The position numbers and the translations under genes are program-made. From Chaenocephalus aceratus (lineage: Eukaryota > Chordata > Actinopteri > Perciformes > Channichthyidae), in contig CM043792.1 of NCBI GenBank assembly GCA_023974075.1, forward strand, positions 19,848,824-19,912,823: a stretch of 64,000 nucleotides of DNA, written 5' to 3'. How positions within the stretch are numbered: position 1 is the first letter of the stretch; each line of letters starts with the position of its first letter. The notes beneath the pieces were generated by a model. It did not search any database and was not told the DNA's origin. It was given only the letters and a program-made list of their open reading frames with translations. Below, piece by piece: positions 35,508-64,000 of this stretch.

Positions 35508-36880
35508 TTTCACATCGATAGCAGGCCCACAGCAGCAAAATGTTATCTAAACGCCAACCATCGCCAAAGACCTTCACATAACATCCGGGTTTCTTCTTCG
35601 TCTTCTTTTGAAAACTATACCGCCACCCTCTGGATTGGAGTGTTGAGCAGTAGATTGGCAGATAATTAAACTAGCTAAAACACTTAATTCTCTCTGGTTG
35701 CTCTTAAGACTATTTGTTACAGACTGAATACTTTCCGGGTTTCTTCTTCTTTTTGTTTTATTGGCAATGACATGGGGCAATACTCTTGCCTACCTACCTA
35801 CCTGTGGATCAGTAGGTTGGCAGAAAATACAAATGGACAAACATTTCTTCCCTTACCAATTCCCTTATGTAAAACTGAGTATTTCCTCAGCTATTCCTGA
35901 CATAAATTCCTTCTCTCATATTCATCCCTGTTGCAATCTATTAATATATGACTTAGATTTTCTCTGAATGCTGTAAATATGTCTTCCTCTCTCACTTAGC
36001 CCAATATGTTTGCCAGGGTTTGCATAAGCTTTCACGATAGCTTTAACTTCTTTTTTACTTTGTCTAATTTCTCATTTCCTTACCTCATAAGCAGGCACCC
36101 AAAAAAGGAGATTTTCAATGCCCTATGATGTAAATAAGTAAGTACATTCTCTGTCCGCATGACAACTTTCAGGACATTGGTTTTGTTATTGTGTTCAACC
36201 AACAACAACAATTTTGCAATGACAGAACAATAAGGGACAAAGAATGCATCACCTGTTCACCCAGTCTTTGGTTCTTTTGAAGAGGAACATTTTGTTTTGA
36301 TAATGGTCAATATAGTTCTGTGCCCTATACCAGTGTTAGTTATTCTTCAAGTTTAAGGGGCATACTTGTGCATTTTGATGGCATAATAACTCTCCACGGA
36401 GGTATTATTGAGTAATTCTAAATTAGACAACGACATATTGTTAAACGTTGACTCATAATGCTCCAAACCCTCCAGCGTGAAGGTCTTTTTAGGATTAGGT
36501 ATACAAAAACTAAATATTTAAATACAAATAAATATATTTGTATGAGTGGCTGTCCACTGAGGGGCGCTGCGAACCATACTTTTTTCGAGATAGAACTATT
36601 TGTGGGCATTTTAGGTAAGAGTTGCAATTTTTACCCGCAGAGCCGTAAAGTAGCTCTTATCTATTTTCACTGAAAATAACTTATAAAACATCAAGGAATT
36701 TACAAGAATGTCTTGTGATCGTGTATATCGTTTATTCTAAAAATAAATACAGGGAATTTTCTAAAAATAATTTACTTTATCTTCCAACTCTTTGGAATAA
36801 ATTAAGGTATCATTCAAATTATATTAGGGAAAATGTTTGCCAGTTATCCTGGTGCACACAGATATCATTCTCCTCCGCTG
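35508..36880. other. pet100 upstream, repeat-like
   Basis: The first 100 bp should contain the pet100 5-prime UTR and promoter. From about 35585, GGGTTTCTTCTTCGTCTTCT and ACCGCCACCCTCTGG, then a second GGGTTTCTTCTTCTTTTT at 35737 and GATCAGTAGGTTGGCAGA, resemble an interspersed repeat common in teleosts. No gene is seen. Confidence 0.4.
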
Positions 36881-37016
36881 CCGCTGAAGTTGCAGCTCGT
36901 GACACGCTCTTTACGTCCTCAGCGAAAGACCTACGCGTGACGTCACCGACAACGAGAGGTGTTCAGGATCATCGGAGAGAAAGATCCCGCGCGCCCTGGC
37001 AACCTGATAAACCCAG
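36880..37016 (+). promoter_or_regulatory. probable brd4 promoter and 5-prime exon
   Basis: CpG density rises sharply from about 36,870 to 37,200. A full palindromic CRE (TGACGTCA) lies at 36938-36945. A strong donor, ACCCAG/GTAAAC, ends a potential untranslated exon at 37016. The orientation of the donor and the absence of another plus-strand gene make brd4 the likely owner; vertebrate BRD4 has untranslated exons far upstream. The transcription start is not determined. Confidence 0.5.
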
Positions 37017-40000
37017 GTAAACGCCGCTGTTTCAAACATTATTCTGCCAGTCATGTTGTCTCAGTAAACCGAAGGAGTAAACAGCAATAGAGACGGTAAC
37101 GGCGGTGTAATGGCCTGAGAGGTAGCGCTGATGCCCGGCGCCCACTGAGACCGTTCACTTGCACGGCGGCCTGTTCTGGCTAACTAGCTTGCTAGCTAAA
37201 GCTAGTTGGCAGTTGTCTATTAAAAGACACAATACCGCATCTACATTGTCTTTCTTTCTGACATTCCTTTCCTGTCGCACCAGCTGTTGGCCATAAATAC
37301 GCTGTAAATAGCCAGACAAATGCTGCAACGACTACCGTGTTGGGCATCTATTGCTAGTTTGCTCGTCGACCGTCTTGTGTTGTGGGAGACGGTGACGCCG
37401 TCACGGTGATGATGGCGCACACTCAGACTGAGGCTATTTGATGAGAATGCAGTCAGTGGAGCAGATAACACACAATAGATCTGTAATGTTCATTTTCCAA
37501 ACCCTGTTGTCATGTTTCTGGAAACATGTCTGTATCCCCGAACGCTCTCAGCTCGGCTATGCATAGCACTGACGTCCATTACGAAACCCAGGCAATAATC
37601 TATGCCCTGTGGCCTAACGTTAGGATCTTGGCTCCTCGACGACTGTCGATCGCCAGTAGTTATTACTTTGCAGTTTCTCGTTTTTTCACCACATCTGGTT
37701 GTGATAGCTATCCCACACATATGTGTTTGGTCGTGCAGTGTTTATATGACTAATGTTACTACGGTGGGGGTATAACAGACATAAAGCTGTGGCATTCAGC
37801 CGACAGTGTGTTCAAACAGATTACTCATGCAGAGGCCCGTTACTTAGCATACTGTCCCTACTGTTTCCGTGTTTGGGGAATACACCATGTTATAGGCTTT
37901 AAACGTGTTATTTTATTTTGTAATGCTTGTCATTTCTATAGTAGTTAGAAGCACACCTAACGTCATACATATCTATCCAATGACAGACACTAGCACAGCA
38001 GCACTCGCATGCTTGTTTGGATAGGCTTCTTTACCTGAAAAGACTAAAGCATTAAAGCTACTATAAATGGTAACCATGCATTTGCCAGTTTATTATACAC
38101 AACTTTATATATATTTATGGAAACTAATAAAATCCATAAGTAAGTTGTGTGATTAGCTTGTCACTGATTAGGTATACGAACTGTTATCATTACGTACACT
38201 TTGCAAGTGTGTAAACAAAGAGGACACAATGGGTCATGGGGCATGCAGTTACCAGGTATTCAGTAATCAAATAAGCTTAGAGGTCCGTGCTATTAATAGC
38301 ATTATTGCACATTTATTTTCCAAGATGAAATTGTTCACCTGCAATATAATTGTGTTAGATGAATGTGACATAGTGCTAGCAGATACCAGACAGGGTAAGG
38401 GTTTGCAGAGTTGAGCTTATAGTTGCATATCTATAAAATGTCATTACTGATAGCTGTTGGTTTTTCATTTAAAACCTGTAAACCATTTGCAGCATTTAAT
38501 AGTGTCTAAATAATAAAAAATGTATGTGTGCTAATTTTGGTCATTTTCATGAACTACACTTAAAAAAACATACTTTTTCTTGCCACTGTTTCTTTCCCCC
38601 TTATTTTTTGTATTCCTCTTTTTTTGGTTCCGTTCTCTCTGCTTTAGTTTCCATGGTAACACCATCCTTGGCCTAGTTGTGAATGACCTCTAAAAGAAAA
38701 GGAGTGTGTGGTCAGGGAACAAAATATGTGTGAGTGTGCTTAATTTATCACTTTTGAATCATTGGCAGGAGTGTCATGAGGCTTACAGAACCATGTTACA
38801 CCTGCTACTGCACAAACAACAAAGCAGAGCATGGACTTTTGGTATTTTCTTGAGCCACATCAAATTGTCATAGGTGCCATATTGCGAAGCCAATATTGAC
38901 TGTTTTGTTTATTGTTTTGTGATGAAAAACATTTAGATTGACTTTTAAGCTTATACCTATATTCTTTTCATTTCAACATCATGATTGATGGTCAACTTTT
39001 AAGGCTTGTTTTATTAGGCTAATCAGACATTCTAAAACCGTTCACTGTTTCCCGTTTGGCTGTTTTCTGTCACCCATTAAAGTAATTTTCAAAAATCCTA
39101 TCATCATTGTATAGTCTGAGCTTTATTTATAGTGGGGTCTGGAGATATTACTCAGAACTATTACAACAATGTTCCAATGTACCTACTGCAGAAGCAAAAT
39201 GCTATTTTATGAAAAGTGATTATTTCAAAATTCTCAGTAGTTGTCGCCAACAAACATGTAGTGTTTTTTTTGCTGGTGGACAAAAAAGTTACATTTGTAC
39301 TCAAATGCCATATACTCTTAGTTGCTGTTGATATAAGGTCAAGACATGACTGCATCTTAACTTACACTGTGCCAGGGTGTTTAACATTAACTGAACTGAA
39401 TAATACTTGGAAGTCCCTTAAGTCTGGAACAGGTCTTAAATATCCAACTGGTAAATCTAAGTCTAAATATTCACTCTCCTTTTAGATCTAATTTAGATTT
39501 TTCCTAACATATTTTTGTTGCCTAATACTCCACTATGGACAACTGTTCGCTTAATGTGTCTTTGTGCTCGTTGGTGCTGAGTAGTACATTTACAGTACTA
39601 ATTGAAAAGTTGGTTTTTGCTAATAAATATGCTAATGAAAAACAGTTACGTTTGAGCTGAAACTCATTAAAAAAGCTCAAAAAAACTGAAGGAAGTACCT
39701 TAATACACAATTAAGGAACTTGAATATCTCTTCTAGAAGTGCATTGGTTAATAATTGTGAAGATAATTAAATGTGTACTCCAGTGAATCAGTTAAATATT
39801 GCCCTTCCGTAATGTTGGAAGTTAATTGTCAAAGTGAAATAGGTAGTGGTTGCTCGCAACACAAGTTTTTTTTGAAGGGGAGTTGGTCATTATTGACCAT
39901 GTTCAGCGAGAAGTCGTGTGGCCCGGTGTTTCAGAGATGGCCCGTCTCGGCGGCTGGTTATACTGGTTTTCAAACTCTAGACGGCTCCCTAAAGAGCTAA

Positions 40001-40798
40001 ACAAGATATGGTACAACTGGTATCAGAGTAATTAGTACTGAACTGTAATTTACTTTTATCACTGTAAATGTTTGAGTTTTAACTGCCTTCATATATTTCC
40101 TCATCATGGATGCAGTAATAAGACTGATTGTAGCATGCGTCTAAATACACAAGTTTGTAATAATGTACAGAGATTTCCAAGTTGTTCAATTAGATTGTCT
40201 GGGTTTTAAAAAACAAAACAACATTTTATAACTACAGAAGCATTCTTGGTTGGATTCAGTTAATTCTCATAATACTAGAAGGCTTTGGTTATTTGTATGA
40301 ATTAGTATCTCTTTCACCACCCTTCTTCTTTCTACAGTTTTTTACAACGAATAACTGAATATATACAAGTGCACCATGTCAAGCTGGCAAATTGCCTGTT
40401 CCCTGTTTTCTCCACTCCCGTTCCCTGTAGAGTTCAGTTTCTCTGGTGCTCTGATGATTAATGGAAGCATCCAAGACTTTCTTGCGGAGTCTCATCTCGT
40501 GTGCACTGCTGCCTCTCCATCTGACCCAACCCCCAATCTGAATGCAATCCTCTCCCTCGCTCTACCCGTTGCTCTCGCCATCATCCCTCGCTCCCTCCTT
40601 CCCTGTGTCTGAATACGATCCCCCCCCACTCTTCCAGTGACGGGGCCATTGGTTTGGCCCCTGAATTGCTGTAGGTTGGAGCTTTTTCACTCTGGCAGCT
40701 GCTCTATTGTCTTTGGGAATGGTGCCTATGGCACGTGGACAGCAAAGTGCGTCTGAGAGGATACTGTCAGTGTCTGGCTGCAGCACAGATCAGATTCT
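37017..40798. other. non-coding, probable brd4 intron
   Basis: If the exon ending at 37016 belongs to brd4, this is intronic. After a CpG-rich first 400 bp it becomes AT-rich. No gene is seen; the ORF at 40376-40612 has no domain signature. Confidence 0.4.
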
Positions 40799-41066
40799 TT
40801 AAAGGTCCCATGTCATGGCCATTTCTACTGATCATAATTCCATTGTTGAGGTCTACTAGAATATATTTACATTGTTCAATGTTCCAAACTCACATTGGTT
40901 TCTCATGTAGCATCTCTGTATAGTATGTGTATTCACTCTCTGTCCTACATGGCTTGTTGGAGCTCCTGCCCCCCCCTCCCTGTGAGTCCACTGTGCTCTG
41001 ATTGGTCAGCTCGCCCACTCTGTTCTGATGAGTCCACCACCGTTACAGCGGGACATCAGTGATTAT

Positions 41067-41621
41067 TAGGGATGCACGATATTGGTTTTTTGAAACCGAT
41101 ACCGATAACTTCCTGCTTCTCAAGACCGATACCAAAAAAAAAATTGCGCCACTAATTATTTTAACGCGATTACGCATGTGTATTTTTTTTCCTTGGCCGC
41201 CCCGTAGTTTCAGAGCGCATCGAGTTTAAAATACCATCTACAAGCTGATGCTGACAGCCCCGCTCCTGCCGCCCGCTTGTGGCAGACCACACTTCCACGC
41301 TCACCGGCAGGCACCGACTGGCCATCTGGAGGACCGGGAGGGTGTGTGTATGTGTGGCCCGAGCGAGAGAGATACCTTACGTGCATTGTTGTTGTTAGCA
41401 TCTGGTGCTAGCTAGCTGCGCTAACGGATATAAGGAGCTGTTTAAATGAAAACAGAGGAGCGACATTTCGCCACAACTGCGCCGAGCACTTGACTTTATG
41501 CAGGAAGCCAGACAGTGGGACATTGTACGAAAAGTCAGCACGGATAGTGCGCAATATGATTGCAGCGTCCAGGCAGCTCCGGTTCGAGCATATGCCTTGA
41601 GTTGCACATAGCTCAAACGCG

Positions 41622-41662
<41 letters not shown>

Positions 41663-43200
41663 TGTATTGTATTATTGTCTTCGTACGCTTTTAACACACC
41701 ATCGTAGCGATGGCGATGTTTCAGGTGACTGATCAGGTTCGAAGTATTAGGGAGCGCTGGATTTGTGAAGAACTCCCCTCTTCCTAAACCACTAATACCA
41801 CAGTACTGGCAAAACGGGAGGAGCCGAGTGAAAAACAAGAGTGAAAAACAAGCGCCCCTCATCCCAATCCACCCACACCGCAGTATTTTTTTCTTTTTTT
41901 TTACCCAAAAAATATATTGTATATTATCAGGGCTATTAATACTGGTATCGGGTTTATCGGGATGACGTCATAATTCCTAATATCGGGCCGATAATTATCG
42001 TGCATCCCTAGTAGGGGTGTAACGGTTCACAAACATTTTGGTTCGGTACGTACCTCGGTTTTTAGGTCACGGTTCGGTTCGGTACGTTTTCGGTACAGCA
42101 GAAAAAATTATCACAAAACATAACACATTTTTTTTCAATTATTATTAAACTGTGAATAATGTATTCACTCAAATAAATACAAAATATAATAAAATAAACA
42201 TTAAGGTGCAGCATTTCGATGAACTGAAATAATCTGTATTTGAACTTTACTGTACTAGTACTCACAAAACATAAAATATTAGTTTTGGGTTTTTAATTAT
42301 TATTAAACTATGAATATTCACTCAAATAAATATAATAAAATAAACATTAAGGTGCAGCTTTTCGATGAACTGAAATAATCTGTATTTGTACTGTACTGTA
42401 CTAGTACCTAAGCAGCCAGTTTGACATTAGGACTTGCTTGTCATTTCATGTTTTTTTAAAGAAAGATGAACTTGTCCACATTGCTTGCCGAAAGGGCAGA
42501 TCAGCTGGCACTAACAATGTCTCCTGCCGTGGAGAACACCCTCTCGCTAGGGACAGAGGTAGTAGCAGATACAGCCAGGTAGCGCTTTGCTAACATGGCA
42601 ACATAAGGATATTTGCCGTTTGTAATAGCTTTGGCTCGGTCTGAAGTTTTTGGTGGAGGCTTAAATGCTAGTGGGAGTTGGGTTTGCACTTCAGTCTTTT
42701 GGTACCGGTAATATTCACGTTCGGGTGATGCCTTTTCAAATGAGTGTGCAAGTTTGATGTATTGCCAGCCGCGTAACTAATTTTAGTTGAACAATGCCGA
42801 CAAACAGCTTTGGTTCGGTCCACCTGTCTTTGTCCGTCATCCTTGTACGTAACTGCGAAACCAAAATGTTCCCAAACCGGAGACTTCAATGATGCTGGAG
42901 GATTTTCGAGCTCAACTTTATCTGCGTTCGCCATTTCGACAGTTCCTCAAATTACTGACTACATTTGAACGCATCCCTCTGACCAGCTCGTCCAATGAAA
43001 TGACTTGCTCGCTCTATGACGCGTTGAACACAATGGGAGCAAATTACTCAGATGCTGCAACGCAGCACCTGAGATTACTTCCAAGAAGTTGTTCACGTTC
43101 TCAATTTTTTACGTTTAACGTTATATTCGTTCGGTACACACGTGTACCGTACCGAATTATTTCGGTACGGGTACGTGTACCGTTACACCCCTAATCCCTA
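41067..43200. mobile_element. outer hAT element, interrupted
   Basis: Terminal repeats are TAGGGATGCACGATAT and ATCGTGCATCCCTA. Target duplications GTGATTAT lie at 41059-41066 and 43201-43208 and are exact. A second hAT (42012-43193) lies inside its right terminus, so its own sequence is 41067-42011 plus 43194-43200. On the minus strand near 41700-41860 a partial BED-type zinc finger remains (LISHLKHRHRYDGVL), followed by fragments of a ZBED-like protein in a different frame. It is a deleted, nonautonomous copy. A (CG)n(CA)n microsatellite lies at about 41619-41660. Confidence 0.85.
42012..43193. mobile_element. inner hAT element (ZBED type)
   Basis: Terminal repeats are TAGGGGTGTAACGGT and the matching ACCGTTACACCCCTA. 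The exact 8-bp duplication ATCCCTAG lies at 42004-42011 and 43194-43201; this sequence is the end of the outer hAT. On the minus strand a BED zinc finger (VCRHCSTKISYAAGNTSNLH, with CxxC and HxxxxH ligands) spans about 42690-42934. It is followed almost directly by a hAT dimerisation motif (SATTSVPSERVFSTAGDIV) at about 42500-42600. The catalytic core between them is missing. Confidence 0.9.
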
Positions 43201-43510
43201 GTGATTATGTGTTACAATGGCGTCAGCAACCAGAAAATGACACCAGTAATGACAAACAGATGAGAATGCTGCGTGGGGTCTGGGTGTCGTGTTGGCGGGA
43301 CGTTGCGCGGCTCGCTGCTGCGAGGAGCGGACAGTGTGAGCTGGGTTGTGTTTGTATAATGGTTGGGTGGTTGTTTTGATATACTACTTTTTTTGGATAC
43401 TAAATGACATATTTCATGGTAAGGAGTTGCTTAAATTCAATGTCAAGAATATGATCATCATCCAACTGTTGCCTCTCACTTACCCTAAGATTGGTTAAAG
43501 TTGTCTCTTA

Positions 43511-44069
43511 CGGCCCGTCCACACACAGGCATGAAAACAATCTTTCAAAGCTTCGCCCATTCACTTGAATGGGGTGACGTAGAAGATTTAGAATCTTCGC
43601 CAAACTGCATTGTGGGGAGCGGAGCATGGCTTTGCAAGCATCGTGAGCATCAAAAGTTGAGCAATGTTCAACTTTTGATGCTTTTGAAGCTGGCATCAGC
43701 CAATCAAACCGCGTGCAAGCTGGGAGAGCCAGACAGACAGGTTCATTTCCTCATATTCCAAACGAGAAATTACGGTAGCAAATCACCCGGTTCTTTCCGA
43801 CCAGAACTATTTACCGGGATACAAACCGGAGGAACCAGGCATGGAGGGAGGTGGCAGGGACATGGGTGAAACTGGTAGGTTTTCGCCTGTTTGGGGAGTT
43901 TATATCCAGTTTACTTCGTTTTAACATTGCTATTGCTTTGTATGTCGGGGGCGGGAGATTCATGTGATTGGTTGTTGGTCGCGTTGCTCGCAAAAAATCC
44001 CCAAGCTTCAGACACGCCCAGCATCAAGATTTTTCAAGATTTTTTTCATGCCTGTGTGTGGACGGGCCG
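43511..44069. mobile_element. Harbinger-like MITE
   Basis: The ends form a near-perfect inverted repeat of about 27 bp (CGGCCCGTCCACACACAGGC on the left). TTA flanks both sides (43508-43510 and 44070-44072), the 3-bp target typical of PIF/Harbinger. It is 559 bp and noncoding; ORFs inside are incidental. Confidence 0.8.
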
Positions 44070-44431
44070 TTACTGAGTCTTCGGCAGGCAATTTAAATGT
44101 GTTGTTACTTTAGAAGGGTCAAAATGCAGCAATGTCATGCGGGTTGGATAATTGGTGCAGAGTCATTGGGGTGTCTGTAGGTCACATCTGTCGCTCGAAA
44201 TATCTTCCTTTTTGACTCCTTCCTGGCACTTAGGGTTACATATATTCCCCATCAGCCATGTATTGAAAGGCTGCATTTACTATCACTTCTGTTGTATTGT
44301 ATGTTATTATATGGTACAAAAAGGTTTCTTACCTGTCCTACAAAGAATATATTTGATGATGGTTTAGTGAATTATGAATATTCTAACATTGCTTGAGACG
44401 ATTTAACATAAACAAATATTCCCATAGTGCT

Positions 44432-44692
44432 AGGGCTGCTCAATTAATCGTATTTTAATCGCAATTACGATTATGGCTTGCAACGATTACAAAAACAACG
44501 TAATCGAAATGCAACGATTATTTTTTTATTAATTATTATTATGAATTTTTTTGTATTGGTTTTTCAGTTGAATTATACTTAAAGTTCAGGGTAATCAACT
44601 GTTAAAAACATACTGTTCAAAAAAATTGTCGTGATATCAATTATTGGCCCAAATAATCGAGATTATGATTTTTGCCATAATCGAGCAGCCCT
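44432..44692. mobile_element. short inverted-repeat MITE
   Basis: AGGGCTGCTCAATTAATCG on the left pairs with CGAGCAGCCCT on the right, with several internal AATCG motifs. The flanks do not show an exact duplication, so the family is uncertain; hAT is possible. Confidence 0.55.
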
Positions 44693-45006
44693 CCGTAGTA
44701 CTTCTCTTCGCCAAGTGTGGTCAACATGCTGTCAGTAACATCTTTAGTGGAGGCTGCTGTGCCACAGGAAGACACGCTCGGTGGTCCCACAGTTTTAAAA
44801 TCCAGAAACTTGTTTCCATTTTTCATTCAATAGCTTGATCGTTACGCTCCCCTATGTTATGGCGTGAATTTAATCACACTGAATTCTTAAACTGTACAAT
44901 GTCTTGGCTCTGCTTTCATCCTAGATATTGGTGGCATAGTGCACATAGTAATTAGCTTCTATTAATATTAATGTTTAATATGTCTTTCTTGATATGAGTT
45001 GCTTAA

Positions 45007-45377
45007 AGGTGGGGTATGTAATTTCTTTCTGAAACACTTTTTGTTATATTCCATGGAATGCTCTTAACATCCGGATAGCAATGAATATCTGAAGTGCTTT
45101 GACAAAAAATCCATGAAAAAATTTCATCTGTGGAAGCCGTAGTACTGTAAAAAGCATGACCAATCACCTGGCTAAAATAACTGGATGGCCTACCTGCCTG
45201 TCAGCCTTCCATCTGTGCACAAACTTATCTCGTGCCCTCATTGGTCATGTGCACATGTTTGTGTTGGAGGAGGGGCTCTGTAAGGAAGTCTGAAGGAAGA
45301 GGCAGATTTTTTCCTGTTGTGTACTTTCAAATTCTAGCGCACTCGAGCTGGTTTCTCCAAAGTTACATACCCCACCT
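45007..45377. mobile_element. TTAA-flanked MITE
   Basis: AGGTGGGGTATGTAA at the left end and TTACATACCCCACCT at the right end are perfect inverted repeats. TTAA lies at 45003-45006 and 45378-45381. It is 371 bp and noncoding. A piggyBac-like origin is inferred from the target. Confidence 0.8.
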
Positions 45378-45381
45378 TTAA

Positions 45382-46376
45382 TTGTAATTTAAGTGTCCAA
45401 GTCATCAACCCCACTTGTAATTTTCCCCCCAATTTTTTGAAAAATAATATTCATGTGGTCCAATATGAAAGGTTTCCCCTCCATAACAACAGTTATGTAG
45501 CCTTTTTTGACGCGAATGTGAGTGGTATGCGAGTGGTGGATGGTAAGCAGATAAGGGAGCCCTTAAATTGGTGGGGGGAGGCATACACAAGACCGCTATG
45601 ACGGAAGTGAGTGAGTGGGGGTGGGGCATGATGAAATGGACTAAGGATAAGAAAGGAAGGGGGTGGGGTGTTAAAGGTAAGAGGGTGAGCAAGAGAGAGG
45701 AGTGAGGAAGGACCTCAAGCTATTGATGGGAAAGAGGGGAGGGGTGGAGTGAGCAACAGCATAGGAGAGAGAGGGAGGGAGGGAGGGGTGTGTGTGTGGG
45801 CTGAGGCTCCACTGAATGAGGAAGCAGCAGAGCCATTTTTACTGTTGAGTAACTGCATGCTGGTCTGGCTGTGCTAGGGAGGGCGAGAGAGTGAGCTAGA
45901 GGAAAGAAGTGCTCCTGAATCTTATCGGAGCCCTCTCTCCTCTCTCTCCCGTTCCCCTCCTTGCTTTCCGCTTGTGTCCATTTAAGTTGGGGAGGCCCTG
46001 GAGAGGACACACAATGGAACGAAGAGCCTGTGGCAACTGGGCCGTTGTACTGCTGAGAGGGGGATGGGGTGGAGAGAGGACCGGTTCACACAGCTAACAC
46101 AGCCTGCCGGCTGTAGGCTTCCACAGCCTTCCTCCCCGCCTGGACCCCTGTTTTCAGGCTGGGGCCTTTATTGTGGAACGGCCACCCTCAAACTCCGCTT
46201 GGACTATACTAAGGATTATTCATCGTCTTCTGTCGGATTTTAGGATTCATGCTGGAGCCTGAAGAATAAATCCCTCCTGTGTTTTGGCTTCTGAGAAAAG
46301 AGAAACAAACTTCTATGTAATTCTTCTTGCCCTTTCTCGGTTTTTGGTTTCTTTTTCTTTTTAGTGGACTTCGTAA
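45382..46376 (+). promoter_or_regulatory. brd4 5-prime leader region
   Basis: Purine-rich DNA with GAGAGG-type microsatellite around 45740-45790 precedes the first brd4 coding exon. The stretch 45900-46376 is likely leader or an internal promoter, because the coding exon at 46377 has no convincing acceptor directly upstream. This is inference from position only. Confidence 0.4.

Positions 46377-64000
<17,624 letters not shown>

Larger units (their letters stand above)
40799..43430. mobile_element. TTAA-type MITE, host of nested hATs
   Basis: The left end TTTAAAGGTCCCATGTCATGG resembles the left ends of other TTAA-flanked MITEs in the window. The sequence on either side of the hAT insertion at 41067-43200 reads continuously when that insertion and one copy of GTGATTAT are removed. 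The right end is not clear and may be lost, so the limit is a guess. Confidence 0.45.

Noticed and set aside
41395..41862. 155-codon minus-strand ORF with a Cys-Val run
   Set aside because: It reads through a CA/CG microsatellite inside the outer hAT; only a short BED-like stretch in it is meaningful.
45720..46097. ORFs on both strands near the brd4 leader
   Set aside because: They arise from purine-rich microsatellite sequence and have no recognisable domain.

Overview
The window is vertebrate nuclear DNA, almost certainly from a teleost fish. It carries spliced genes with GT-AG introns, many nonautonomous hAT, Harbinger-like and TTAA-flanked transposons of the kind abundant in ray-finned fish, and an L2-type LINE fragment. 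There is no operon structure, CRISPR array or other prokaryotic feature. I built the gene models by eye from splice sites, reading phase and remembered protein families, so they need transcript confirmation.

Layout. Positions 1-10.9 kb are repeat-rich: one possible minus-strand exon of an unknown gene (109-198), long imperfect inverted repeats (about 1.4-5.4 kb against 7.8-9.6 kb) and a 12-bp minisatellite (6.0-6.5 kb). Positions 10.95-12.03 kb hold a decayed, intron-bearing myosin heavy chain pseudogene. Positions 13.0-18.7 kb (minus) hold a greatly expanded pcp2-like gene built from four tandem copies of an exon triplet that carries GoLoco motifs. Positions 20.2-32.0 kb (minus) hold a complete 19-coding-exon stxbp2 (Munc18-2), with an L2 LINE in intron 3. 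Positions 33.6-35.5 kb (minus) hold pet100, a four-exon cytochrome c oxidase assembly factor. Positions 36.9-64 kb (plus) hold brd4: a probable CpG-rich promoter, a long first intron, both bromodomains, the ET domain and the Q/P-rich long-isoform tail. The last exon runs off the window.

The order pcp2-stxbp2-pet100 is the neighbourhood known from human 19p13.2, which supports the identifications. The genes do not form one pathway: Pcp2 proteins bind Gi/o alpha subunits, Stxbp2 controls SNARE-driven secretion, Pet100 assembles complex IV, and Brd4 reads acetylated chromatin.

Most notable observations: the fourfold A-B-C exon duplication in pcp2, with two GoLoco copies that have lost the arginine finger and one frame-broken exon; four single-base frame lesions in brd4, all downstream of the ET domain; an in-frame upstream coding exon of brd4; a nested transposon stack at 40.8-43.2 kb with exact target-site duplications; and the inverted-repeat complex at the left end.
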